Source: Fratercula arctica (Eukaryota > Chordata > Aves > Charadriiformes > Alcidae). From it: DNA of 64,000 nucleotides. A program made the position numbers and the translations under genes. The stretch is from contig CANTUZ010000001.1 of NCBI GenBank assembly GCA_947846985.1, forward strand, positions 147,962,447-148,026,446. Reading direction: 5' to 3'. Below, piece by piece: positions 36,302 through 49,017 of this stretch. A model generated the notes under the pieces. It saw nothing but the letters and a program-made list of their open reading frames with translations. It had not been told where the DNA came from and did no database searches. Numbering within the stretch: position 1 is the stretch's first letter; every line of letters begins with the position of its first letter.

Positions 36302-37860
36302 GACATATTTTTATGTTCTAACACCTGCTTAGAAACATAACTTTTAACATGAGAAGGTAAAGTCTCATTGGAAGTGAGCACATGCATTCACATTCCAGAG
36401 GTGGCTTTTAAAGCTGTAGGTAAAGTTCTAGCTACGAATTGGGGCTCAGAAGCAGACATGCTTAACTTTTCAGGTTGGAGGAGAAAAAGATCAGTTCTCA
36501 TAAAAAGAGGTTGGTTGCAGTCATGGGTACCACGGAATGTGAAGAAATGCAAGAACTGTCACCATGAGCCCTGGCACAGAAAGAAAACTGCGTTGGATCA
36601 AGCAAGACGCAGCTGAGCCAGTAGGAAACAACAGGGGCACCTGCTCTCCAAAATGAAATTCCCAAGAAGCAATGAACCACAGCAGGGAAGTGCACTCACT
36701 CACTTGACTTTTTACCCACTCTATTATTCAGCAAGGAAACATTATTCTTTAAACACTGCCTCATCCAGCACCTCTGCCATGAAATACACTAAAAATTATG
36801 GCGTTAAAAAAATTAGTTTCATTTCTAATATAATAGAAAAGATACAACAATCAACTTCTCACTCTCAACAAGTACTCCGTTTTGGGGTTTTTTTTTTGCC
36901 AAAAACATTTTAATGCTTTTTTTCTTCTCAGCCAAAAGCAACAGCAATTTTGGCTCTATGCCATCACTATATTCAGCGATACCAAGAAACTTAATCAGAA
37001 TGGCAGCAACGTCAATAAAGCCCTGGAAGAAGCCAAAGAAGTTTTTCTATACAGCCTTATTCAAAAGGAGGTGTTTCCTAGGCTAAAGTGCTTCTCTTTA
37101 GCACTACACAATGCAATGAAACATGCCCTCACGCTATTCACGTACTTCCTATGGACATGCAGCCATCTTGGTTTCTGAGGACAATTTTCCAGAAGGAAAG
37201 AAACACTCGTTAAACGATAGTAAGAACCTAGGGCAGATTATAATGGTTACTGAGCAGGATCAGCCACTCTGACACACCCTGACTCGCAAGTATAGTCAAC
37301 AAAATTAAAGGGGGGGGGGGAGAGGGAAGAAAAAATAGGAGTGAATGAAAAATGATTTCTGAGTAGATAATTACTTGGTATTTTCTAACCCATAATCAAG
37401 TTTAAAAACAGTGCACTCTGGTTTCCTTGAGAGAAAAAATACGGGAAGCTAAATATGAATGGGCTGTGAAAGTTTGGCAATATTCATCAATATAAGTTGC
37501 TACCTACAGCACTATGAAATACTTTTAATCAAGATACATCTGTTTTTCTACTTAATTTTTTGTTATAACATATAGCTCTCCTAATTCTCTCAAGAGTTAA
37601 AAGACCATACCCAGAGGCTATAAACCCACAAAATATTGAAAACAGAGAGAGACATGAGATAGAAGACAAAGCTGATTGCCTTTATGCCCAAGTCTTGCAT
37701 AGCAGAAATCTGGATATGAATTTCCACTTTTTATGCAGTGTCTCCAGTTTCCAGAGTCTGCTTCCCCACAGACCTTGTACAAAGAGAGGGGAAGGAGAAG
37801 ACAAGAACCATGAAGATAATGTGATCAACAGGACATCAGTGTCAGTCTGAAGTGTACACA
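36302..37860. other. Intronic stretch with no gene found
   Basis: Unique AT-rich sequence with a G-run at 37311-37320 and purine-rich bases after it. No element boundaries or exon signals were found. Confidence 0.65.
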
Positions 37861-38121
37861 GAATCATAGAATTGTCTAGGTTGGAAGGGACCTTTAAGAT
37901 CATCAAGTCCAACCATTAACCTAACACTGTCAAAACCACCACTAAACCGTGTCCCTCAGCACCACGTCTAACCGTCTTTTAAATACATCCAGGGATTGTG
38001 ATCCATCCACTTCCCTGGGCAGCCTGTTCCAATGTTCGATAACCCTTTCTGTGAAGAAATTTTTCCTAATATCCATCCTAAACCTCCCCTGGCACAACTT
38101 GAGGCCATTTTCTCTTGTCCT
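37861..38121 (-). mobile_element. CR1 LINE 3' fragment
   Basis: The low-coordinate end is the CR1 3' terminus in reverse (AGAATCATAGAATTGTCTAG, then GGTTGGAAGGGACCTTTAAG). On the minus strand the end of ORF2 is readable: [20 protein letters not shown], then [10 protein letters not shown] and [17 protein letters not shown]. The copy is heavily 5'-truncated at about 38121, keeping roughly 260 bp. It lies in sense with ERC1. Confidence 0.92.
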
Positions 38122-41100
38122 AAATAGCCATTTTTCTATGGCAAAAATTTCTTTTGTGTTCTCCATATCAAAATGGTTTATATTTTAGACATGAATAATA
38201 GGCATATATCACAAATAAGTGAATGGTCATAATACAAAATAAATCAGCAGTAATAAACCCTTACTATGTAATCACAGAACAGATTAGAAAATTTTAATTC
38301 TGTCTGGACAAGCACATTTGAACCTGTTACTCTAAATTATTTTGGGAGAAATTTTTACAAGACTGATCTGACCAAAACATTTGATGCATCAAATGAACAT
38401 CCTGCCATTTGATAACCTTCCATCCATTCTATTAGAATGGAGGAACATTTAAAGATAGTATGGCTAGAAGACTATGAGCAACTCTACTCAACATCACCGC
38501 TGGCTTTATTTGAGGGAAGCTCTTGAGAAACGGTTGCAAGCGGACAGAAAACTTTTTGAGATTCATTACTGGGCAGCTATCAATCACATCTCATTTTATC
38601 CTAAATGGCATAGCTTTTGAACAAATGCCCTTCCCCTACAAAATAAAAGAATGGGAAAATAGATATATTAATTTTAATTCGTTTGAAAACTATGAACAAC
38701 TATGAACCATAACATGCATAAAAGGGACTGGTTTTTGCTAGTCATAAATAACAGTCCATGAAGCTAACTCCTTGCTACCTCTTCCAAATATATCAGGTTA
38801 AGAATAATTCCTTCCTCTTCCAAATCACGTTACAAATGAGGCATCATGAAAAGAGGCGTTCCTTTGGCAGCGATGAAAGTTGTTGGAGCCCTGACTGTAT
38901 ACCATATGATGTGCACTGGTACAGCTAACAAAGCAGAAGAGCTTGCCAATTAAGAAGGGGCAAATCTAATCTGAAAGTGGTTAGTTACTTTGACTGTACA
39001 GGCAGGACTATTTGCATCCCCATGCTTTCCTAACATTGCTAAAGGTCTATGTGAACAAGGCTGATGAAATAAGAATTTCTGAAGTTCCTGAATTTCTTTC
39101 TGTGAAGGAAGGGGCATATAGAGACATCAAAAAAATTGTATGCAAATATTTGCTTCCATCTGTCTGACTGCTAACAATTAAACAAGCAAATGACATTTAC
39201 ATAAGGTCTTCACGTTTCCCAACATCCCTCACATCCAAACCCACCCATTAGAGTTGTTGTCTTTTCTCAAGGTTAAAGTTACTAATTTTTCCTTTTTGGA
39301 CCAGTTTGTACCTACAAAACATATCACTGCAATTGACATATGAAACCCCATGAATGCAGACATTGTTACAGTCATATAGACATACTTACGCAGAGACAGT
39401 TTGGGCCTATGGGCTTAGGAAAAGAAGCTGTATCAATTTAAGTCATATTTATAATGACAAAATTGCATTCAGTCTAAGGGTCGTACTAATGATTGTGCTG
39501 AGTTAGCCCTTTCTATTAGGACCAGAAGGGGGGTAGGGGAAGAAACACCTTTTACCAAAATAGTTAAAATGCTATAAAAAAAGTCTGTGTGTGCAGCCCA
39601 GGTCTTATAAGGAAGTGTTCTTAAACATTTATTTCTTGAAACACAAGGTTTCAATCAACAGCCACCGGAGACTCTGGGGTCATGATCTTCCCTGTACACA
39701 ACCCCCTCAATGTTCTGCATAAAGGTCAGAGAGGTTTACCCTCCATGAATGAAGTTGCCTTCCAAACACTTTGACTACAGAATAAACAGTTTCTAACCCA
39801 GCTTGCAGAACTCTCAGCATTGTTTTCTAAGAAAAAGACAAACTCAAACTAAGAGATTTCATATTCATACTCTCTGTAGACTCTTTACAAATTAAAGGCC
39901 TGTAAAATCTTGAACCTTTATTAAGTCTGTCAGCAACAAGTAAGTTGAGAAGAACACCATATGTTAATTTAAGAAGCCCACTGAGTGCCCACATTGTGTT
40001 CCTCAGCTATCCGACTGGCTTAAAGTGCTTCTTACACCTTGATATGCTGGTATATTCATACTGTGTTAGCATATACACATAATGAACACTCATGCTTGGC
40101 ATCAGCTGAATTTGTGTCAAAAGTAAAATATTGTGAGGCTACGGGGAATTTGGAATATGTTCTGACGAAAGACAGAGGTTTAAAGAAGTAAGAAAAATAA
40201 TGCTTTGTAGCACCTAAAGCAATGAGGGAAAACACAAAACAATGCCTTTAGGATGTATCTGCAAATCCTGTTTGGAATACTTTAAGGATGAATTGTTAGG
40301 GTCAAGAAATGTTAGTAAGTGCCACCAGAAGTCAGAACTAAAATGGAAGAGTTACCTTCTGCAGAACTTCATATGGCATTTTAAAAGAAGTTACATTTTA
40401 TTTTGCACTTGATAAACATTCCTGTTTCTGCCATTGCTCCTATTTGATTGGGCTGTCTGATGCCTGAACCCTACAGAGCTGCCATGCTGCAAGTAACACG
40501 ATACATATTTCTTTCGTATCCGCCAGTGATAAGTTACATTACTGAAATTTGTCCAGGAAAGTATACCTGTTAATTTTGCTTTAGATGGATTCTATTAAAA
40601 CGTGAAAATCTTGGCAAGAACGGCGGTGAGACTTGCCCACTGTCTGGGTCCCTTTCCCACCCAGCCAACAGGGCAGACTTTTTAGTTCATTATCACCTCA
40701 TCAGTGCTCCTGTCAGCTGCCAGCAGTGAGAAAGGACTAAGCCACTCACTAATTCCTGGCCTTCCTGCCTCCACTGAAGCAGCAGTAAATCCAGAACAGA
40801 TGGATGTTCTTTAACCCTCTCAATCCAGACACCTACTTTAATCAGTCTAATCAACCCACTCAACTCACAACAAGGCATGACTGACAGACGCAGAACGACG
40901 GAGGGACTGAACTGTTGCAGCTCAGATTCTTCACAGCGAACACCACTCCATCTCCAATGCTCTGCTGATAAGGGAGCAGCAGAGCTGGCCAAAGGCAGCA
41001 GGCCTACCAGGTCAAGAGCAGGACAGACCCTTTGGTGAAAAGGAGAAAGCAGTAGAGGAAGGGACTACGAAGCAGGAAAAGATTACTAAACATTAAGATC

Positions 41101-44100
41101 TTATCGCAAGGATCTCATCGCATTACGCAAGTTACGAATGAAGACCAGAAGTCGTTTAGTCCGTGCGAAGGCGGCTTCTTGTTTTGCAATGGAAGTTGCA
41201 GTTCAAGCCAATCTGACAGCTTGCTGTCACAGTCTTTTCTCTCCCAGCACACAGGACGTGAGTTTCAAACCTTGCCTTGTGTTGTCTGAGACTTATCTAA
41301 CCATGGATTGACATTTCAGTGCACTAAGCCAGCAGAAAAGTAACTTCAGAAAAACGTGAACATTTTTTTGCAAGTTTCATGTGCTGAATTAGTTCAGTGG
41401 AGTTTCCTGAGTCCCAGATACAGCGTAAAGGAGGAACTGGGAGGGAGCAGGAGCGGATGGGGCAGTACATCAGGCTGCTGTGCAGTTGGAACACAACTCC
41501 TCATGTTCCCAAGAACACATTTTCAGCCTTTGCCTGTACACTGCAGGGCACAGCTTCATTCATACAATGAGGTAAAAACAGAAATCGCATGTGAAGTTTA
41601 AAATGCTTCTTACAGGGGATTTTATGGGATCATAACATCAAGAGGAACTCTTCTGTTTATTTTCATATTCATGTATTTCAACAAGGCCTAAAAAAACCTG
41701 TGTGGAGAACGTGGCTAATTAATGATAATATTCCGAGAGAAAGAATTCTATACGATTTTGTTTTCCTTGACTTACTGCAGAAGACATAAATAAAGAAACA
41801 GTATTATAGTGCTCCAGCATCTCAAATAGTTTTACATACTTACAGGCTTAAAGAAAACCTTCACTGAGTTATGAGAAAAATATATGAGAAAAAGTAGTTG
41901 TACATTCATTCTAGAGTTTGGAAACTTTATAAAGTGACTTGGCTAAGGTCAAATTGCACACCTAGAAAAATTTATGAATGCCATTTAGAATGACTACATT
42001 TCAGTCTTGCCATTTGAGATCATTTTATTTATAAAAAAGAAAAGACAAACAGGAACAAATTCAAAGAGTAGTAACAAAATGACAGTGTATTTGGAAAACC
42101 AAAGTCTGAGCCTGGGAAAAATTCCAAAGTAAGTTTGGCCATGGACCAGGCCATACCCTTACGTCTCACAGGTGCACAGCAGAGAAATGCTAGATCAGCT
42201 CTACCTGGTGGCTCTGAATACAGATCAACATGTGGCATGAATTATTAGGAGCATCAACTCAGCTTAATTATCCTTCTCTCAATCAATCAGGCTGCTTTTT
42301 AACCTCAGAAGTCTTAATTGTGTGGTTGCAGCCTCTCTCTTTTGTACTTTTTCTATCTGGATATGAAATCCTGTTGTAAGGAGCAAAATAATAAAGAAAA
42401 GAAACTGAAGAGTCAGTTAACATCTTGCCCTGCATCATGTGTAAAACACCTCCTGTTTACCTAAGGGCCTAACTGAAACCAGTTTCCTGAAACCAGGAGA
42501 GGTTGATAAGCTTGATATGGAAAATAAAGCCTTTAAAAAAATAGTATTTAATTTCAACACTTCTACAAGTATTCTTGATTAAACAGTATGAAGACCATCC
42601 TGTCCCTGCATCTTTGATAAGAAAATTGTGCCCTTCTCTTAGCATTTAAATCTTTTAATTATAAGCCACGCACTCAAATTTTAAGCTATATCTCTGTAAG
42701 TTTTTGCATTTACTTTCATAATTTACAAATTCAAAAGTTACAAATGAGAAATATATATTATAACAGCCCATTTATTCACTAACACAATCCATTTAGTGCC
42801 CATCTTCATACACAAAACTGGCTTTTCCACAGATCATTTTTTAAAATTAATAATTTTACTCCTTAGCTAACACTGACAAAAATTTGCAAGATTAGAAGGT
42901 GGTTCTGAAATAACGGAACAGCCAGCCTTGTGCGAGCAGGAGAAAGTTGTTTCAGCAACTGTCCAATGAAACCAAAACTCACTCCCAAACACCTTTAAGG
43001 ACAACTACAAAGCTTAGTAGCTAAAGAAAAACTCATTCAAAGCTGGCTTTTTCTTAAGTATGACTACACTAACAGTCAAAAAGACAAAAAGCATACATGA
43101 GTTTATTGTAACTGTGAAATAGAGTGGGAAAATATTTGTGCATGTGTCTGTTACAATTCTGTGAATTTTCACTGCAAAGATAATCAAGGACAGTAAAATT
43201 ATCTAGCAAAACCAGAAAAAGTTTTAGAATGACATTGAGAATCTACTGTACTTTGTTAAATAATAATGTACTTAAATTATGTAAGAACAAAATATAGATA
43301 TATTTTTAAAAAGTAACAGTTCAGTCATGGAAAGAGTTATCATACGGATTTTAGCATCCTCAAAGTAGAAGGTGAAAGTGAGGAGTCAGCTACCAGCAGT
43401 GTTTAGGAATAAATTATTCTTCCACAATATGAAAAAGAAACAACGCCATTAAAAGACCCTTTCAGCCTCACTGATTATGACTAACCTATGGCATGGAACT
43501 GGCTCAACTGCAAATGTTTTGGAACTAATCATTCCAAAGCTTTTAGGAAAGTATGTGATCTGAAATGTCATGAGAATACTGACTCCTAATCCCAATGAGC
43601 CTGGGAAGCACCGTATTCCTGAATAAGAAGCAGAGGACTTGACTGAGAACATGGCTCCTTAAAGGGGCCAAAAGAGATGGTGGAAGTTCAACTGAAAATA
43701 TGAGATCTTGCAGTATAGAATGTTTAAGATGTCAAATTTGGGGATATTAATACATTCAGTATCACTTCAAGACAATCTCAGTACTCAGAAATTGTCTGAC
43801 CAGACTATAATCTTGTCTCTAACCAATGCTGATGGGAATAGCGATGATTCAGCCATTCTTGGTGCCCGTTCTGGGATTCTGTTGCACAAATAATGGTATC
43901 TAATGCCCCATTAGCTGTCCTAGGATATGAGAGAGTCATGAGAGGCCACCAATGCGACACAATACATGGAAGATCCATGCCTTTCTGAAGAGGCACTTGG
44001 AGCTCCAATGGGATAATCTATTGCACCTGAGACTCCTGAGTTCAGACAATGCCGTGCTGTTCTCCTTAGAACCAACAAGTGATCAACAGGTATCTCAGAG

Positions 44101-45853
44101 CTAGAAATGAGCTCCTTTCTTATCTAGTGTATATAGTGTCTGTAGAGCAGTAGAAGTCTTGAAAAATGTTTCTTGGAGTCAAACATAAATCAGAGATGGT
44201 CACTGGTAGGCAGAGAACAAGGTTCTGAAGGCCAACCAAACAAAGAGGAGAAAGTGAAGACTTGAGAAACAGAGAAGATAGGAAAGAACCTAGCTGTGTA
44301 TCTCACGGTCTCTGTCCTATTAAAAAAAATTGTCTATCATGAACAAGAAAACTAACTTTAATATTGTCCTTTATTAATTATTGTCCTCACAAAGGAATAT
44401 AAACTGTATTTGTGTCAAAAAAAATCTCACGTCCTAGCAAATGAAATCTTATACTGGAGTGCTAAATACAGTTAAACGACTTGAATGTGGTCTGGAGGTC
44501 ACTCCCCTACAAGCAACCCAGATGAAATTCCATGCCGTTGAAATTTTTCTGTGCTGAGTTTTCGTTATCCCTAAATAAGAGAAATACTGATTTTTTTTCA
44601 GATGAATATTTTAAGAACTAACATGGCATTTGTAACTGCTTTAACATTCGCAGATGGAAAGTGAAATATCACAATGTGAAGTATAATAATCAGAACTGAA
44701 TGCCACAGCATAAATTGAAATTATAGAAGGCTGCAAAATTAAAAAAAATAATCTATTGCTATAAATATTTTAAGGTCACATGGAGAGAAGTTATTGTATC
44801 CCATTTTGGTCAGCAAACTCCTCTTGTTCATTAAAGGTGTAGGTGTGTATTTCCAGGTCCCAGCAGACTGCCACTGAGTTCAACTGGAAGGGCTTAGAAG
44901 TTAGGTAATGAAATACTTTCACTAGACTATAGTTACCTCAAAGCAAAACACATAGTTAAGACAAACCAGAAAAACGTGTAAACACAGTGCGTGAATTGCA
45001 AACAGGAATGTAATGGGGTTTTTTTTGTTCCTTCAGTTAATATTTTTAAAAGAATTTTTCTAAGACTTGTAGGATTTCCTTGGGAATAGAGAAGCCAAAG
45101 AAGGTTTTGTCCTTCACAATCAATGTTCGAGACCAGTCACATCAGTATATAGAATGGGGATGAGAGTTTAACTGAATATGTGTGACTGTTGGTCATGAGG
45201 AATCAAATTTTCCATCTTACACAAGCAGGCCTCTCCTGACAAAAAACTTATGAGGCAAAAGTTCTGCTGATTTAGGTACAGCTGCTTCAAAAATGACTTG
45301 GCAGTAGGAACAGGGAGAAGAGCAACTCTGAAAGAGGAGTTGGGGATTTCATCTGCTGAGAAAGTTACAGAGCTTATCAGAATCTACAGAAAATTAACTA
45401 TACTTATTTATAAAAATGATGCATACTGTAGACAGGTCAAAGAAAAAAAAAACCCAATGCATTTCATTATTACAAGTCATAGGTGTGAATACAGCATATC
45501 TTACCACACTTTTCACATATTAATTTCATATTACTATTTTATCAGTTAGCAAAACAGAAAATGAAACCAGAATGGAGATGTATTAAAAGATAATGCATCT
45601 CCCATGTAGGGGAATAAAGCTTTTTTGTTATTTCTATCACTGAGATGAAAACCAGATCATTGCCCAGTGTAATTTCTGTCCCTCAAACTTATTTTCATTA
45701 AAGGTCTACAAGTTCCGTTTCAGAAACAGGTAACAAAAGAAGAATTTCTTACTCTTTGTTATATTTAAGTTGCACTGAAAGCACATTTGTCCATAAAGTG
45801 GAACAATAAATTTAATTCAGCATTTCTATAAATAAGGTACTTGAGACAATGGA
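38122..45853. other. Intronic stretch with no gene found
   Basis: Apart from a possible MIR-like scrap at 41930-41972 and C/EBP-like motifs near 41101-41131, I recognise nothing. The interval 43440-44120 has a mixed composition and open frames on both strands but no family match. Confidence 0.6.
41930..41972 (+). repeat. Possible MIR-like relic
   Basis: AAGTGACTTGGCTAAGGTCA followed by AATTGCACACCTAG resembles the MIR 3' segment 'AGTAACTTGCCCAAGGTCACACAGCTAG'. It is short and diverged. Confidence 0.4.
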
Positions 45854-45942
45854 GATCATAGAATCATAGAATGTGTTGGGTTTGAAGGGACCTTTAAAGG
45901 TCATCTAGTCCAGGGACATCTTTAACTAGATCAGATGTATCC
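45854..45942 (-). mobile_element. Short CR1 3' end
   Basis: ATCATAGAATCATAGAATG is the terminal octamer repeat in reverse. It is followed by GAAGGGACCTTTAAAGGTCA and TCTAGTCCAGGGACATCTTT, which match the CR1 3' UTR with a small deletion after AGTCCA. Only about 90 bp is retained. It lies in sense with ERC1. Confidence 0.88.
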
Positions 45943-47429
45943 ATACACATCACAAAGTCATCTGGAGCACTGTCTCCCCAAAAGGAGGGCACAAAAAATA
46001 TAGAGAAATGTGCTGTTGGGGTTAGCTAGCATTTCTCTAGGCATCCCTGACTGTACTTTTCAACTTCCCACACAGAGGAAGCGCTACTCCCATGCTCCGT
46101 GTTGTAAAGGAGGCAGAAGCTACAGCAGCCAAGACCACTGGAGTGAAGCCTTGGTGAGAGGTTGCTTGAAGGGGCTGTGCATGAGTATGTAGCTACTTGA
46201 TTAACACTGACTTTAGTCCACAGCCGCCTTCTCTTTGGGCCAAATACAATGTTGACATCCTCTGCAGTTCAGCACCAAACACCCTTTCCATTCTCCAACA
46301 ATTTACTTGCATTTCTGCGTAAGTACTGGTTTCTTTTGGCTCCAAAGACAGGCTCACCTGCAGGGTTTAAGTTTTGTGTTCGACACCTTGCTCTTGATTT
46401 TCCTTTACTGCACAAAAGAGCTTGCTCCAGTGCCTCTTTCACAACTGCTTCTTTGTAGTAAACGAAAGCTTTTATAATTGTATTTTGGTTGTAGAGTTGA
46501 TTAATTTTGACTTTGTTTAATTTGCAACCTTCGCTGAGATCTTTAGAGCTGGGAATTAGAGAGCACGCTGTACGACTATATTTTGGACACTGTGGGTTTG
46601 CCAATATGTTTCATGCCTCATTTGTCACAAAACCTATGAAATTGTAGTCCAAAGGCAGCTTCATATTTTTCAAGGCAAGGTAAAAATGTATTTGTTTTTG
46701 CTTTAAATTAGCATCTTGCTAAATGCATCTAGTTTTTCAAACTTCAAACCAAACCCGCACTAACAATGAGAAACTAGGAAGCAAGACAAATCTGAAGATC
46801 AGCTTAGCAAAAGAAAACAGATTTCTTCTCTCGTTACAGCACTAAAGTGGTAAGATAAGCATACTCCATCTTAGGCACAGACATATAATAAAGAAAAAAT
46901 GAGGATGTAGAAAGGATTTGTATGAGAACACGCTAGAAGAGAGAAATAAATGAAGAAGCATGTATCTTATATACACATTTCCTATTAAACGTTTGTGTCT
47001 CAAACATTAAGATATTTAAAAACCTACAAACCTCGTATCTTCAGATTTTAATTCCTGACATCATTGAAGTTCTGTGGCCATGGGTGAACGAATCACTTCA
47101 TGTGACAGTTTAGTCTTTTGAGGAACAACTGTAGTATTTATCCATTTTTATAAAAAGGAAGACTTTGATATGTAAGATCCTTCAATGAAAAGAACTAAAC
47201 TGCAAAGTACTATTATTAATAGTTGCATTATCAATATTTTTGAAGAAAATGTGGCTAGCTGAGTTCATAAAGGCTTTCTCCAAATATCAGAAGATATCCT
47301 TGGCATTCTTTACAACCTAACCAGACTGAACTCTGTCAGATTTCCTGCCTACTGAGGGCTTGAAAGGCAGCAAGAATTTTGCAGTTACCTTGAACAAACA
47401 AATTGAATGATGGTTACTTCTTTAAATTT

Positions 47430-47448
47430 AAAAAAAAAAAAAAAAAAA
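47430..47448 (+). repeat. A-tract of 19 bases
   Basis: A mononucleotide run with no recognised retrocopy upstream of it. Confidence 0.85.
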
Positions 47449-47584
47449 GTTTCCTCTGCATGAAGAATACTCAAAATAGATTACCTACAAGAGCAAAATT
47501 TCTCTTTAGAAACTGAATCTGCAAGCCAAAGTCAGTATTAACAGAGAGAACCAAACTCACATACTATGTAGAATGAGCTCATGC

Positions 47585-47632
47585 ATATATATATTTATAT
47601 ATATAAAAAAATATATATGTACACACACACAT
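47585..47632. repeat. AT-rich and (AC)n microsatellite
   Basis: Alternating AT steps broken by an A-run are followed by ACACACACAC. This is a compound dinucleotide microsatellite. Confidence 0.9.
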
Positions 47633-48098
47633 ATTTTTACAAGATACATTTTTGGTTCTTACAGACATTCATTAAGGGAAGTATATGATCTGTGCTGAAG
47701 AATTACAAAAAATGCAAGATAACACCCTCTCTGTCCTTCATTTCATCTACACTACCCACAAAGCATATTCAACTATATTTAAGGTATTTGTGATATGTTG
47801 GTGTAATTTGTCTGTAAAAACCTCCAGGGAACAATATTCTACAGCGTCCCTAGAACCCCTCTTCACTTTAGCAAGATCCTTTTGAATTCTCATCCTGTTC
47901 TCCAAAATGCCTGAACACCCACCTTGGCATTTTGGCAATACATACCCTTTGGTTTGTCAGCCACTTCATTAATGGACATTTTGAACAGTAGCAGACTTCG
48001 GAGAGACCTCTAAGAGAACCATGTATCACAGGTTTCCATTTGGACAATGAATTACTAATTATTCCTTACCAAATACCTGCTTATTCACTTTATAGTAA

Positions 48099-49017
48099 AA
48101 TCATAGAATGGTTTGGGTTGGAAGGGACTTTAAAGATCATCTAGTTCCAACCCCCCTGCCATGTGCAGGGACACCTCCCACTAGACCAGGCTGCTCAAAG
48201 GCCCATCCAGCCTGGCCTTGAACACCTCCAGGGACGGAGCATCCACAACTTCTCTGGGCAACCTGTTCCAGTGTCTCACCACCCTCACAGTAAAGAATTT
48301 CTTCCTTACATTGAGACTAAATCTACCCTCTTTCTTTTCTGTTACCCCTTGTCCTGTCACGACACCCCCTGATAAAGAGACCCTCCTCATCTTTCCTGTG
48401 GACTCCCTTTAGGTACTGGAAGGCTGCTATAAGGAGCCTTCTCTTCTCTGGGATGAACAGCCTTGGTTAAAAGTCTCTCCATCTTTCTTATAAGCTCCCT
48501 TTATACACTGAAAGGTCGCAATAACATCTCCTCAGAGCCAGCTCTTCTACAAGCTGAACAACTCCAACCCTTTCAGCCTGTCCTCATAGGAGAGGTGCTC
48601 CAGCATTATGATTGTCTTCATGGCCTTCCTCTGGACTTGCTCCAACAGGTCCATGTCCTTCTTACGTTGGGAGCCCCAAAGTGGGATGCAGTACTCCAGG
48701 TGGGGTCTCACCAGAGTGGAGTAGAGGGGCAGAATCGCCTCCCCCGACCTGCTGGCCACGCTTCTTTTGATGCAGCCCAGGATACAGTTGGCTTTCTGGG
48801 TTGTGAGCAGACATTGCCAGGTCAGATTGAGCTTCTCATCAACCAACACCCCCAAGTCCTTCTCCTCAGGGCTGCTCTCAATCCATTCTCCGCCCAACCT
48901 GTATTTATGCTTGGGATTGCCCTAAACCACGTGCAGGACTTTGCACTTGGCCTTGTAGAACTTCATGGGGTTTGCATAGGCCTACTTGTCAAGGCTGTCA
49001 AGGTCCCTCTGGATGGA
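48099..49017 (-). mobile_element. CR1 LINE, 5'-truncated, with internal duplication
   Basis: The low-coordinate end carries the CR1 3' terminus (AATCATAGAATGGTTTGGGT, then GGAAGGGACTTTAAAGATCA). On the minus strand ORF2 reads [20 protein letters not shown] near 48300. It resumes further upstream in the gene sense as [28 protein letters not shown] and LVRPHLEYC (48897-48640). The segment corresponding to 'FSLEKRRL...' appears twice, at about 48395-48465 and again at 48495-48560, so the copy has an internal duplication or is two overlapping insertions. ORF2 is broken. The body ends near 49017 (GTCAAGGTCCCTCTGGATGG). Confidence 0.93.

Larger units (their letters stand above)
45943..48098. other. 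Intronic stretch with no gene found
   Basis: Unique sequence with an A-run at 47430-47448 and an AT/AC microsatellite at 47585-47632. Confidence 0.65.
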
